From NCBI RefSeq assembly GCF_003576645.1, contig NC_044922.1, forward strand, positions 20,433,626 to 20,497,625: a stretch of 64,000 bases of DNA, in the 5' to 3' direction. The translations under genes were made by a program, and so were the position numbers. Position 1 is the first letter of the stretch; every line of letters starts with the position of its first letter. Under the pieces are notes generated by a model. The model saw nothing but the letters and a program-made list of their open reading frames with translations, did no database searches and was not told the DNA's origin. Source of the stretch: Ipomoea triloba (Eukaryota > Streptophyta > Magnoliopsida > Solanales > Convolvulaceae). This document shows positions 19,215 to 29,574 of this stretch, piece after piece.

Positions 19215-19699
19215 TGTTGGATATGGTACTACGGCCCATAAAGATATGAGGCCCAAAATATATGGTTATCCAGATCATACGTGAAGCTCAATCAGAATTA
19301 CAGCTCAGTCCAAGATCAACCCCGAATTAAATATTATTTGTATTGAATTATTGTATTGAATTATTATTGAATTATTGTATTGAATTATTGATGAAATATT
19401 ATATTCCTGTGGGGTCAGGTCCTACACCTATATAAAGGACCCTAACCCTTCAAACTTATTCATTCGATGGAGATTCCATTCAGAATCAATTCAAAGGCTA
19501 ATCAAAGCCAATTCCTTCTTTCTCCTATTTTGATTTTCAATTCATTCTTATTTCCAACCATCAATTAGGTTTCCTACTTATCATTTTTGTCCTATGTTCC
19601 TAGAGTTATCATTCCTAGATTTTATTTTACAGCAATCCAATTTTTATTTTAAGGTGGTGTTGGTCTGCCTTTGGCTACCCCGTAGTCATAAAACCAACA
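19215..19699 (+). repeat. 3' LTR of the RKD-carrying element
   Basis: 485 bp, about 98% like 12311-12794 by eye, with the same TATA box. Followed by the second CATAC. Confidence 0.93.
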
Positions 19700-19704
19700 C
19701 ATAC

Positions 19705-20825
19705 CTATAATATTTCTTTTTTAAAAGTGATCACATTTTTATATCATATTACAATATAATAACAAAATAATAATAAAATAATACATAAATTTAAAAAAAA
19801 AAAAAACAAAAAAACAAAAAACCAAAAAAGTCATGAGGCTGCTAACAGGCTGAAAACTTACAAGCTACATAAGCATAAATTGGATTTTAAAAAATAAAAA
19901 TAAAAATTACAAAAGAAAATGTCAAGTCACCTTGCAAGGATAAGGCCATCCTTATAGGGCAATTATGCTATGGACCCGGGACAATTATGATATGAACCCG
20001 GGTCCATCTTGCAAGGTGGACCCAAATCAACCTATCCAAAACATACAATAATATGAAAAAACAAGCCCAATGAGGTTCCATAATCTAGTCCAAAACCTTT
20101 CTCAACTTAATAATGATCTATCCAATATAATAACCCATGCCCAACATTGAACTCCAATCCAATTATAAAATAAAGCCCCTAAGCGTAGAGATCAACCCTT
20201 TTTTTTTTCTTTCTTGCAAATTTGCATATCATCAATGCCATTAGAGAGCTGTTAAGGCGAAGCTATTCTATTGGACATATTCGTTTAGAGATAAATATAT
20301 ATATATATATTTTTTGAAAATGAGAGATAAATATATATAAGCATACGATTGAATGACTACAAACTCTTGCACGGTTAATGGCAGACTGTATTGAAATATA
20401 ACTTAGAAGTATTGGTGTATTATAAGTCACTAAATTAGAATCTCTTTAGCTGAAGTATCCGTTTTCAGGGAAGATTGTTGTTATCTATGATATCATATAG
20501 AAATATACAATTCTATCTCAAATACAAATGACTGTTCATTATCTGATTCTGAGATGCTCAATTTTATGCTGTTGTTAAGCTTCAAATTTGCTACCTGAAA
20601 TGCTTCCACACTTAGATGGACATTATCAACAACTTACAAGAATACCATTCATTCTCATCCTTCACAAAGGTACTTTAAACACCTGCAAATTATTTCACCC
20701 AGTTTATGCAGTGCAACAAAATGAAAGCAACATGGTATATATAAACATCCACTCAAATAATTGTATTGTATGTTTTCGCGGTTTAATGCTTGTATTCTCC
20801 CCAAATTCCTAGTACATGCTGGGAT
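19705..20825. other. Intergenic, no gene recognised
   Basis: AT-rich, with a poly-A stretch at 19794-19830. A compound repeat at 19964-20032 (GCTATGGACCCGGG, then GAACCCGGGTCCATCTTGC) belongs to the same family as the ends of the element at 54614-55733. Nothing else is supportable. Confidence 0.6.
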
Positions 20826-21241
20826 AGCATTTGTTAGGATCAAATGCTTACCACTATGTCAAAAGCTATAGCTAGAAATGAAGGTGAAATAAATAGCTAG
20901 TAATAAAGGCGTAACTTTATTTCCTTATATCGCCACACATTTTAAAAGCCAGCTGTTGGACTTGGCCTTTTACCGACCTCCGCCAAACAATCCCCCTAGT
21001 CATATGATGCTGGACTTGACCATTACTAGCCTCCGCTCAACAATCCTCCTCCTAGGACTTGACCTTTTACCGACCTCGGCCAAACAATCCCCCTAGTCAT
21101 ATGATGTTGGACTTGACCCTTACTGGCCTCCGCTCAACAATCCCCCTCCTAGCACCAGCCAGCTTTAACTAGGACTCGAACTTATGACCTAACACTGATA
21201 CATAGCGAAGGCATAGTGATAAGCGCTTGATCCTAACAACA
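20826..21241. repeat. Repeat with inverted ends and internal 100-bp tandem copies
   Basis: The left end (TTTGTTAGGATCAAATGCTT ... CCACTATG) matches the reverse complement of the right end (GTTGTTAGGATCAAGCGCTT ... TCACTATG). Inside, a unit of about 100 bp built on CTTTTACCGACCTC and CAACAATCCCCCT occurs twice. On the minus strand the right end contains AAGTTCGAGTCCTAG, like a tRNA-type B box, so a SINE origin is possible. Confidence 0.5.
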
Positions 21242-21697
21242 CTTATCTGGTGAATCAACTAACCTGGATAGCATTCTCTTTAGACAGTGGTTGGCTATCC
21301 ATTTCATTTTCACTTGCAAGAAATGCCAAGAATATCACCATTCATCATGCACAGACAGATGCATTGGGTTGTAACCATTAAACACAAGTTTAAAAGCCAA
21401 AGTCATTAGATAGGCCAAGTGTTATAAAATGTTCATATTGTATTCACTTCGTTTTAGATGCTATATAATACAATGTAGCCAAGCAATTGTATAGCCACAA
21501 AATTTCATCCAAACAACACCAAGCACAAATGAATCATAAACTAAGACAATGCTAATACAACTCAGCAGACTCTCTATGGTTGCAAAAGATTACATATTAA
21601 GATACAACAATAACCCCTTCTACACCTACAGGCACATACATACATACATGCTCTATTGTTATAACACAAGCAATCACCTGCTTACTTGCTTTTGCTC
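21242..21697. other. 3' flank of the EXO70 gene
   Basis: No ORF of note. Probably the 3' untranslated and downstream region of the minus-strand EXO70 gene. A poly(A) signal is not obvious. Confidence 0.5.
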
Positions 21698-23578
21698 TTA
21701 CTTCCTGCTGCCATTACCTTGGAACAACTCGTTTATTCGAGCCTCGAGGTCCTCCACGCTATACCTGATGTGCTTCTCAGTGTGCTTCCCGAAATCAGGG
21801 ATGTTATAAACCCTTCCAATAAAGTTTCGATAGGCGGGGGACAGAGTCCCTGTCACTGAAATCCTCAACTCCTCTCTTAATTGCTCGTCAAAAACCACCC
21901 ATGTTGTTTGATTTTTACATATCTCCTCAAAGTAGGAGTTGAATAGCTTAAGCTTATCCTTCAAAGTCTTCGATGCTTGACTCGGTGACATCGAATTATC
22001 CATCTTCAAAACGCCCTGAACCTTGCTCCACGAACTCCGTTTGTAATTCACATGATACTGCCTGACCTTGGCAGTGTGCTTCCGAATCCAATCATCGCCC
22101 AACAGCGTGCCTAATTCGTTGTCTTTCACCTTCTGAACAATGTATCTCCCGTTATTCATCATGAAAATGGAAGACAAAGCGGAGTCCCTGTAAACTTTGG
22201 ATTTCGCTTCGAGATTGCTCTCCAATAACTCCATGATCCAGGCCATTTGAACTGCCAATGAGGACGAGGATAAGGCTAGGGCAGCTCGTTCGTCCCCTTC
22301 CCTGCCATAGTCAATACCGGTGGGCGCAATGCTTTCCTCGAAAACTTGTTCCAGAGTGAGCCTTGACCTGCAAGCAGCTCGGAGATAATTCATAACATAT
22401 CGAGTAATGGGATGGAGTCCACCCCCTGGCACGGCAGCCTTTGCAGGATCACGGCGGATCAAATTCTCCAACTCCATGAATATCCTCTTGATTGCTTCGC
22501 CCAGTCTTTTCCAGATCGTCACGGCCTCGTTTCTCAAGAACACACAGTATTGATCGGAGAATAACAGTTCAAATTCCGGCATCAAATCTCTTAGGGTTTC
22601 GTAAACATCGAGTACCTTGAACAGTCTTTCCGGCGCTCGGCTTCCGATTGCTACGGCGTCGGCGAAGTTGAGCAGCTGAATGGTGGAGCCGCGGCAGACC
22701 TCCATGAACGAGAGGTCGGCGGCGGAAGAGAAGCCGAAGAAGACGCGATCGCAGAGGCGACGCTCGCTGGGGAAGAGGATCCGAAGAGCGACATTGATGG
22801 CCTTCATCCACCTCTCAATCTCGTCTTCCAGCTCCGCCCACTGCATTTTCTGCACCTCATCGATGCTCAGCTTCTGTATCCCCAGCCGCGCGAGGCTCTC
22901 CTCCAGGAACTCCCGCCTGCTAGTGCTGTACGCGTGGGAGCACTCCTTCCCGTAGCCCGCAGCCACCATCCGCTTCGCGATCTCGTGGAGATCGCTGATG
23001 GTCCCCGCCGGGAGAGCGTCGATGATGATATCGAAGTCGGTAATGGGATGCGCCACCGGAATCTCGCCGCCGCCGTCGTCGTCCGCTTCCTCCGAGTCGG
23101 ACGAGAAATCCCTATTGGCCGACTCGCCGTTTCTGTAATTAGTCAAATCGAAGGACTCCGACCCGCGCTCCATTAGGGTTTTGAACTCGTCCTCGAGCCG
23201 GAACATCGCCTGCTGGAGCAAATCCTCGGCCCGGTCTAAGCACGAAGCAACCGGCTTTTCATTCCCCATCGGAGTCCACTCCCGAATCGCAGATATCAGT
23301 TCGTCCACAGCTTCAAGAAACGCAGTAGAATCAGCAGAGTCAGACCAGACCGGATGCTCCACCGACACATACCTAGAGATCTGCCGGTCCAGAGACTTGA
23401 GGGTCCGTTCCAGCGCGGCGCACCCACGCGAGTCCTCCTCGGAGAGCTTATCCCTCAACCGGCCATCGAAGTTGGAGAAAATCTGGAGAATATCATCGGT
23501 CATAGTATCGGTGTGACCCAGAGTCTTGGCTATGTGCCGGGCCACAGCTATAAGCTTCTCCTCACCGTTTTCCGCCAT
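21698..23578 (-). CDS. EXO70B1: EXO70 exocyst subunit, EXO70B1-like
   Basis: An uninterrupted, intronless frame of 626 residues from ATG 23578 (MAENGEEKLIAVARHIAKTL); an ATG six bases upstream (23584) adds Met-Ala. The N-terminal 130 residues form the helical rod (DDILQIFSNFDGRLRDKLSE, HPVWSDSADSTAFLEAVDEL). An acidic loop (SSDSEEADDDGGG) follows, then the conserved PVAHPITDFDIIIDALPAGT and the C-terminal Exo70 domain (about 240-610) with FPSERRLCDRVFFGFSSAAD, PGGGLHPITRYVMNYLRAAC and FMMNNGRYIVQKVKDNELGT. From memory the start, length and motifs agree best with Arabidopsis EXO70B1. EXO70 tethers secretory vesicles to the plasma membrane as part of the exocyst; EXO70B1 is also linked to autophagy and immunity. 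I see no disabling change, so this is one of two intact host genes here. Confidence 0.93.
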   Translation of the reverse strand: MAENGEEKLIAVARHIAKTLGHTDTMTDDILQIFSNFDGRLRDKLSEEDSRGCAALERTLKSLDRQISRYVSVEHPVWSDSADSTAFLEAVDELISAIREWTPMGNEKPVASCLDRAEDLLQQAMFRLEDEFKTLMERGSESFDLTNYRNGESANRDFSSDSEEADDDGGGEIPVAHPITDFDIIIDALPAGTISDLHEIAKRMVAAGYGKECSHAYSTSRREFLEESLARLGIQKLSIDEVQKMQWAELEDEIERWMKAINVALRILFPSERRLCDRVFFGFSSAADLSFMEVCRGSTIQLLNFADAVAIGSRAPERLFKVLDVYETLRDLMPEFELLFSDQYCVFLRNEAVTIWKRLGEAIKRIFMELENLIRRDPAKAAVPGGGLHPITRYVMNYLRAACRSRLTLEQVFEESIAPTGIDYGREGDERAALALSSSSLAVQMAWIMELLESNLEAKSKVYRDSALSSIFMMNNGRYIVQKVKDNELGTLLGDDWIRKHTAKVRQYHVNYKRSSWSKVQGVLKMDNSMSPSQASKTLKDKLKLFNSYFEEICKNQTTWVVFDEQLREELRISVTGTLSPAYRNFIGRVYNIPDFGKHTEKHIRYSVEDLEARINELFQGNGSRK

Positions 23579-24290
23579 CGCCACGAAGAAAAGGGCAAAT
23601 CTTTACAACTGGGTTCTTCAAAACTCAGGCCTATGCATCGAAAATCATTGGATTTGTGAAGGTATTTGGGGCGAGAGAGTTGAAGAAGACTAGAGATTTG
23701 TTGAGGAGAAGGAGGAGGAAAATGAGAAACTAGGAATAGGGGGGTCGGAGATAGAGACGGTGGGGGCCCACAGGGAAGACATCGGAAAACGCGGTTTCTG
23801 TGAAAGACAATTGCTGTTGGTATTAAAGCCTAATAAAGAGAAGAAAAGTAAAAGATAAAAAAAGAAAGTGATGAATAAAGAAACGCGGTTGTAGGGGAAA
23901 AACGAAGACGAAGATGGAAGAAGCAAATGGGAGAAGCAGTCTCGACGAGGGACTATGGTGCTACGCATGAGACTGACAGCAAAACTTTTTTTGTCTTTTT
24001 TTTTTTTTTTCTTTGTTATTATTAGGCTCTATAATTCTTTTTTTTTTTTCCATTATTAGTTGCCCCCAAACAAGTAAAAACTCTAAATAATTGCCTAATT
24101 GGTCATTCGGTATAGTATTTCATTTGTGTTACTCCGTAAAAAATATATATAGACTAAAATTGTACAAATATTTTAAATTTTGTTTTAAATTATCTACTAT
24201 TAAAATTTTGACTCTAATTTGGTTTTGATTTTTTTTTTTTACTAATATGATTGTTTCAAGAGAGAATGGTCAATTGGGAGGTATTTGAAC
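23579..24290 (-). promoter_or_regulatory. 5' region of the EXO70B1-like gene
   Basis: The first 400 bp upstream are purine/pyrimidine-biased (GAAGAAG/CTTCTTC on either strand), typical of plant 5' leaders. I cannot place the transcription start or a TATA box with confidence. T-rich runs follow at 23988-24050. Confidence 0.4.
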
Positions 24291-24293
24291 TAA

Positions 24294-25330
24294 CTAGTAT
24301 GCTACCCGTGCCATGCACGGGATGAATATTAAGTAATATTATAATAATATTATTTATTCAAAAATATACAATTTAACATAAACATAGATGCAATTCATAT
24401 ATTACAAAATAATTCATATATAGTTAATATTAATTTTACAAAAAGACCAAATATTAATACTAAACTTTACAAATTGTTAAAAAAAAATTCTTGTACACAA
24501 CATTTGTCGTTAAAGAATAGTACTCTTCATTTTCGCCTAAAATAACAACATTAAGACCCTTAGGGTTGATAACTCTAGATAGAGCCACATACAATTGTTC
24601 ATGTACAAAAATAGATTTCTTCAAAAATAATCCAACATTCGAAACACTTTGACCTTGGCTCTTATTTATTGTTATTGCGTAATATAACATTAGAGGGAAT
24701 TGTCTCCTTTGGAACTTAAATGGCAATCGAGGATCTGATGAAGTCAATGTCAATCTCGGGATCAAAAGTCGAGTACCCAAATTATTTCCTGAAATAATTT
24801 TTGCTTCAATAACATGATTTCCTAATTTACTAATAACCAATCTCGTGCCGTTACAAAAACTCACTGAATGGTCAATGTTCCGTAAAAGCATTATTGGAAA
24901 CCCCACTTTTAAAGTAAGAGAATGATTTGGAATCCCTGAACATGTTAACCCATTCAAAACTCTGGGTGTGTAATTGGGCTAATGTATTTGAACCAAAATT
25001 CGATTGACAAACAGAATCAGAGCTGAAATGCGTCATACCCTCAGTTGAATTCAAGCTAATCATTGATCTCTTAAACTACATCCAATGTTGGTGCTAAAAT
25101 ATAACGACCATTTAAATCTTCCAAATCACAAGTACCAGAAGAAAACATAGAGAATATACTATTAACTATTCTTCCAATTGGATCATCTTGGGGCTGTAAT
25201 AAATTATCTTTCGGGATTTCTATATTTGCAAAACCATCATTAGTCACACATATCTCACAATCACCTACAACAGTAATCCATTTTGAAAAAACATCTATTT
25301 CTTCAAAGGTATCAACATTTATCACTCTTT
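24294..25330 (-). mobile_element. Helitron 3' part with PIF1-like helicase remnant
   Basis: The minus strand ends in CTAG at 24297-24294 followed by T. Ten bases before it is a perfect hairpin, CCCGTGC-CAT-GCACGGG (24305-24321): the standard Helitron 3' end. Upstream on the same strand is a broken PIF1-type helicase C-terminus: YILAPTLDVV, then SLNSTEGMT, VGFPIMLLRNIDHS, NGTRLVI, then INKSQGQSVSNVGLFL and QLYVALSRVINPKGL. The INKSQGQ and YVALSR motifs are helicase motifs. Two frameshifts and a TAA (near 25071) break the frame. The Rep nuclease part and the 5' end are absent. Confidence 0.87.
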
Positions 25331-26337
25331 ATAACCTTAAACTTTTAGCCAATCTTAACACATTACAACTATTCAAAAGATATGAAAAGTTTATACTTGC
25401 CCCATCAATGTCTTGTCACACCACCAAGAACCACTTGTCACATGTAGTATTTGTCAAAAAAAATTTAAAAAAAAAAAAAGAAGACCATAGACCCATCACT
25501 TGTCAAACTACAAAAATACAATTGGCATACAAAGAGAAATATACCAAAAAAAAAACACAAAGACTGAACCTAATTTGTGGTTATTTATAAGCAAGCAAAG
25601 GGACATCTAAAAGTTAGAGTGCAAAGTACATTTGGTAGATACAAATTTTGAATTTGAAAATTTTAATTAAATGTAGTCAGCACAACAAATAATGTATTTG
25701 ACTGTCCAAAAGTATTAGAATTTGCATATACTAAATTATTACGCTAAATGTAATATTAGTAAGTGCATGTTATGTGTATTGTTTCAGGTTTCCAAGATAA
25801 TATATTTCTTTAGTAAATGCAGGTCATGCGTGTTGCTTCCATGGTGGACCAGGTCACCTTTCGTGGTGGATCCTAGTCCAAAGCGACATCGTTTTGTATC
25901 AAATGTCAATTTGTACATCATATTTAATAACATTATCATAGACTATGTTCATAATGTTTGTTTTGTATGTCCATAAACATTAAACTAAATTTACATCATA
26001 TGCATTATCATTCACTCTATAGTAGGTTTATAATATTCATTCTATATGTTCATAAAAATAAAGATTAATGTACCATACATAGACAGTATACTATGAACGC
26101 ATCATGTTTAGTAATATTCGTCGTGTACTATATGCTTATAATATTTGTTCTATATGTCCATAAACATAAACATAAATGCTCATAAACACTAAACTAAATA
26201 TACATCATATGTATTTACATTCACTCTATAGTAGGTTCATAATGTTTATAAAAACAAAGTTTAATGTATATAAATATTATTACTACAGATACATCATGTT
26301 TAATAACATTCATCTCGTACTATGTTAATAATATTTA
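25331..26337. repeat. AT-rich intergenic DNA with diverged tandem repeats of about 200 bp
   Basis: From 25960 a block containing TCCATAAACATTAAACTAAA, CATTCACTCTATAGTAGGTT, then CATCATGTTTAATAACATTC recurs two to three times; a further partial copy continues at 26735-26860. The MITE at 26338-26725 interrupts the array. No gene is visible in 25331-25960. Confidence 0.6.
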
Positions 26338-26725
26338 GAGAAAATTTCACTTTTTGTCCCTTGACTATTATACATGAAACACATTTGGTCCTTAACTTTT
26401 AAATTTTCTAATTAAGTGCATGACTATGTAATTTGTATCACATTTGACGATGTTGTCCAATTTCCAGCCAACTATTGCCGGAAGTGCTCCTCCCGAAAGG
26501 AGTACTGCATTTGCTTCTCCCGAAAGGAGCATTTCTGGAAAGAGCATTGCATGCATTTACTTATTCCGGAATGAGAACTTTCGACAATAGTTGGCCGAAA
26601 ATTAGATGACATGACAAAATGTGATACAAATTACATAGTCATGCACCTAATTAGAAATTTTTAATAGTGAAGGACCAAATGTGATTCATGTATAATAGTC
26701 AATAGACCAAAAGTGAAATTTATTC
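26338..26725. mobile_element. Mutator-type MITE, 388 bp
   Basis: Long terminal inverted repeats (GAGAAAATTTCACTTTTTG; the right end inverted gives GAATAAATTTCACTTTTGG, and similarity continues for about 150 bp) flanked by a perfect 9-bp duplication TAATATTTA (26329-26337 and 26726-26734). The centre has two CTCCCGAAAGGAG palindromes (26486-26530). Non-coding. Confidence 0.85.
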
Positions 26726-26859
26726 TAATATTTATTCTATATGTCTATAAACATAAGTTGTAATGTCCAAAAATACTAAACTAAATGTATATCATAATGT
26801 TATTTCTATATGTTAATAAAAACAAAGCTTAATGTATGTAAATATTACAATAAAGTCAT

Positions 26860-27212
26860 AACTTTATGTACTTATAGATTTATTTTAAAATAAAAAATAA
26901 AAAATATATCAATATGGATGTCATTTAAAAGATCTTAATTAGAGCTTTTTAATAATATGTTTTTTTTACACATTAATTTTATTTGTACAAAACGAAAAAT
27001 AAACTCAAGTTGAAAAAAAAGTATAAGAAGAAAAATAGGAATTGCTAGGTGCATGTATCAATTTCATTGGTAAAGTCTCATGTTGGATTTTAGTACTTAA
27101 TTTTATATTTTTATATTTGGAAGGTAGTTTTGGAGGGAAATTGAACCAATATTATTGGCCAAATCCTCTAGCTTTATTTTTTTTTTTTTGATCAATAAAG
27201 CTCCATTCACAA
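26860..27212. other. AT-rich intergenic DNA
   Basis: No gene recognised. Poly-A/T stretches are the only notable feature. Confidence 0.5.
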
Positions 27213-27228
27213 GGATTAATATTTGATG

Positions 27229-27263
27229 CACCGCCGGTGTATATATGCTATACACCGGCGGTG
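27229..27263. repeat. Perfect palindrome in left end (15-bp arms)
   Basis: Arm CACCGCCGGTGTATA, loop TATGC, then TATACACCGGCGGTG. It is strikingly GC-rich within AT-rich DNA and is conserved exactly in the right end. Confidence 0.95.
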
Positions 27264-27477
27264 AAGGAGAAGATGCCACATCATTTACAAAAAAAGTCAA
27301 TATTGATCGAGCCCTTATTTGCAAAATATTTAACTTATATTTTATAAGAAAACTCTTTATTTCTAGTTAACCAAATATATTTTTACTTTCCTAAACATAT
27401 TTATTACTTAATTATTTTCTATCTAGTTTCCTAAATAATTTTATTAGATACTTTATTAATTAAATTGACAAATGGTG

Positions 27478-27515
<38 letters not shown>

Positions 27516-28364
27516 ATCTAATAAAAATGTTTAATCTATATATTAATCACACTGCATAACTTGGAAAATTATGAAGTTTATTACATTCAACGGTATGATT
27601 CTACTACGTACTAATTTGATTCTCTAATGAATAATTCCATTAATATTTAATTTAGTATTAATATATAAAATTTATATATTTAGAAACTACTTACTAAACA
27701 CAAAAAATAAAATTTAAAAATTATAAAAGAATATTATAGAAAATAAGCAAAGAAAAAAGAATTTGTTTAACCAATGAATAATAAACATGTATGACAAGTA
27801 AATTGAGAACATTGGAGTATATAATTTGTATACAACATATGGTAGTGAGGACTTCAGCGGTCCGTAACTAAGCAATTCTCTAAATTTGAAAAATCAAAAA
27901 CATAATTAATTTAAAAGAAAAAAAAACTTCATATTAGATTCAATGGTCTGACATCCAACTATGAACTTTATCTCCACCCCTTTTTCATTCATGATGATGT
28001 AACTAAGCTACTACTAATTTGATTCTCTAATGAATCTAGTTTAGTTTTTTAACATATAAAATTTTTACTTAAAATGAATTATTTTTAAATTATAAATTGG
28101 AAAATAAAAAATATTACTGTGAACAAACCAAAAAAAATTAAACATATATATATATAAAATTAAATTATTATCATTTGTCAATTTAATTAATAATCGCCTA
28201 AAATATTAATGTCAGTTCAAGTGTTACAAATGACAAATGTTGAATTGAACTCACAACAGAAGAAAAGAGGTACTGGATAGAACATTTTCGAAATATCGTG
28301 TCACAATGTTACAAATATACATGTATATGCAAAAAATTAAATAAAAATAAAATAAAATTTGTTA

Positions 28365-28727
28365 GGAAAAAGTGTCAAATAGGCCACTGAACTTATCACT
28401 TTTGTGCAATTGGGCCATTGAACTTAAAAAGTGTGCAATTCAACCATCAAACAAACAAAATTTGTCCAATTGGACCATTTTTACAAAAATTTTCTGGTAA
28501 AATCCAATTATGTTACTAACATATATGTATTAAGAGTGACATCTTCTACCATACTAGTTGGGAGTCAATATTGAAATGTTTTTAACTCAAATTGAATTAA
28601 AAATTTTTGTAAAATGGTCCAATTGCACAAATTTTGCTTGTTTGATGGTTGAATTGCACACTTTTTAAGTTCAATGACCCAATTGCACAAAAGCTACAAG
28701 TTCAGTGGCCTATTTGACACTTTTTCC
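28365..28727. mobile_element. Mutator-type MITE, 363 bp, nested
   Basis: Terminal inverted repeats begin GGAAAAAGTGTCAAATAGG and pair over about 150 bp. The flanks are a perfect 9-bp duplication AATTTGTTA (28356-28364, 28728-28736). It lies inside the 27213-29064 element and is therefore the younger of the two. Confidence 0.9.
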
Positions 28728-29013
28728 AATTTGTTAATATATATTTTGCTATACAGCCTATACTCCTCCGTGTGATTAATATATAGTTAATAAAATAATC
28801 ACCATTTGTCAATATAATTAATAATGTATCTAATAAAAATGTTTAGGAAATTAGATAGATAATAATTAAGTAATAAATATATATAGAAAAGTAGATATAT
28901 TTTGTTAGTTAAAAATAGAGTGTTTCCTAATAAAATACAAATCTTAAATATTTTGCAAAAAATGACGCAATCAATATTTATCTTTTTTTTTAATGATGTG
29001 TCATCTTCTCCTT

Positions 29014-29048
29014 CACCGCCGGTGTATAGCATATATACACCGGCGGTG
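29014..29048. repeat. Perfect palindrome in right end (15-bp arms)
   Basis: Inverted copy of the palindrome at 27229-27263; arms identical, loop GCATA. Confidence 0.95.
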
Positions 29049-29111
29049 CATCAAATATTAATCCCATTAATAAACATTAGAAACAAATACAAGGTTCAAT
29101 GGAATGTAAAG

Positions 29112-29468
29112 TCATTCCATACAATCTGACATAGAACTAAATTGTCTAGCTAAGCTAATAAAACTTAGATTCGCAGATTGTGTTACAAGAGAGTTTTGAT
29201 CCTTATAGAACCTTAAAACTTTAGTCAAATGATTGATGGCCTTGCAGAATGTGTACAAGTCGACCTCTGGATAGAACAACTTGCAAACCACCTGAGTCTT
29301 TATCTTCTTACTGAAGTCCATTGACATTTTTCCCAACTGAAGGTACGGTTCATCAGTGGGTATCCTTGGGACTGAACTGATGTTCAGGAGAGGCATTTCA
29401 TTGTCATCTACTCCGCCCAGGATGAGTATCACACGAATCTTGACCATAAATATCTTGAAGCACTCCAA
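29112..29468 (-). CDS. Unidentified ORF, possible exon or captured gene fragment
   Basis: 118 codons from ATG 29468 to a TGA/TAG-type end at 29112. The composition looks like a real protein: ILGGVDDNEMPLLNISSVPR, then PYLQLGKMSMDFSKKIKTQ and VVCKLFYPEVDLYTFCKAIN. I do not recognise the family. It starts 48 bp outside the Mutator-type element ending at 29064 and is followed upstream by the GC-rich block. It could be an exon of an old gene or captured sequence. The ATG may not be the true start, because the frame could begin at a splice acceptor. Confidence 0.4.
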   Translation of the reverse strand: MECFKIFMVKIRVILILGGVDDNEMPLLNISSVPRIPTDEPYLQLGKMSMDFSKKIKTQVVCKLFYPEVDLYTFCKAINHLTKVLRFYKDQNSLVTQSANLSFISLARQFSSMSDCME

Positions 29469-29574
29469 AACGAACCTCGTAAAATAACGAGAAGGAAAAA
29501 CACAATAACTGCAATAAATGCAGAGGGAGACAAACCAATAATTTATTATAAATATAGATATATTATTTTATTGC

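Larger units (their letters stand above)
12311..19699 (+). mobile_element. Large non-autonomous LTR retrotransposon (LARD-like) carrying two antisense RKD-like genes
   Basis: LTRs at 12311-12794 and 19215-19699 start TGTTGG and end CCAACA. Perfect 5-bp duplications (CATAC at 12306-12310 and 19700-19704) show a single insertion. After the left LTR comes TTGGCGCCGTCCGTGGGG, the TGGCGCC type of primer site used by many plant gypsy elements. Just before the right LTR lies GAAAGTGAGGGACTAGA (polypurine tract). Upstream of that is the phrase TTTTTCCCACTGGGTTTTTC with AGGTTTTTAACGAGGCA, which recurs near the 3' end of plant LTR elements. I find no protease, reverse transcriptase or integrase in 6.4 kb of internal DNA. 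The inside consists of a low-complexity leader, minisatellites and the two RKD-like genes. I count about nine LTR substitutions in 484 bp by eye (roughly 2%). Confidence 0.9.
27213..29064. mobile_element. Non-autonomous Mutator-type element with ~275-bp inverted ends
   Basis: Left end 27213-27490 and right end 28795-29064 are inverted copies, starting GGATTAATATTTGATGCACC and running to ACAAATGGTGATTAT. The flanks CATTCACAA (27204-27212) and CATTAATAA (29065-29073) agree at seven of nine positions, a plausible old 9-bp duplication. Each end contains a 35-bp hairpin. The interior is AT-rich and non-coding, with a younger MITE at 28365-28727. Confidence 0.75.

Noticed and set aside
22569..23659. 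Several 80-111 codon frames overlapping the EXO70 gene
   Set aside because: Shadow frames in GC-rich coding sequence; the EXO70 frame explains the region.
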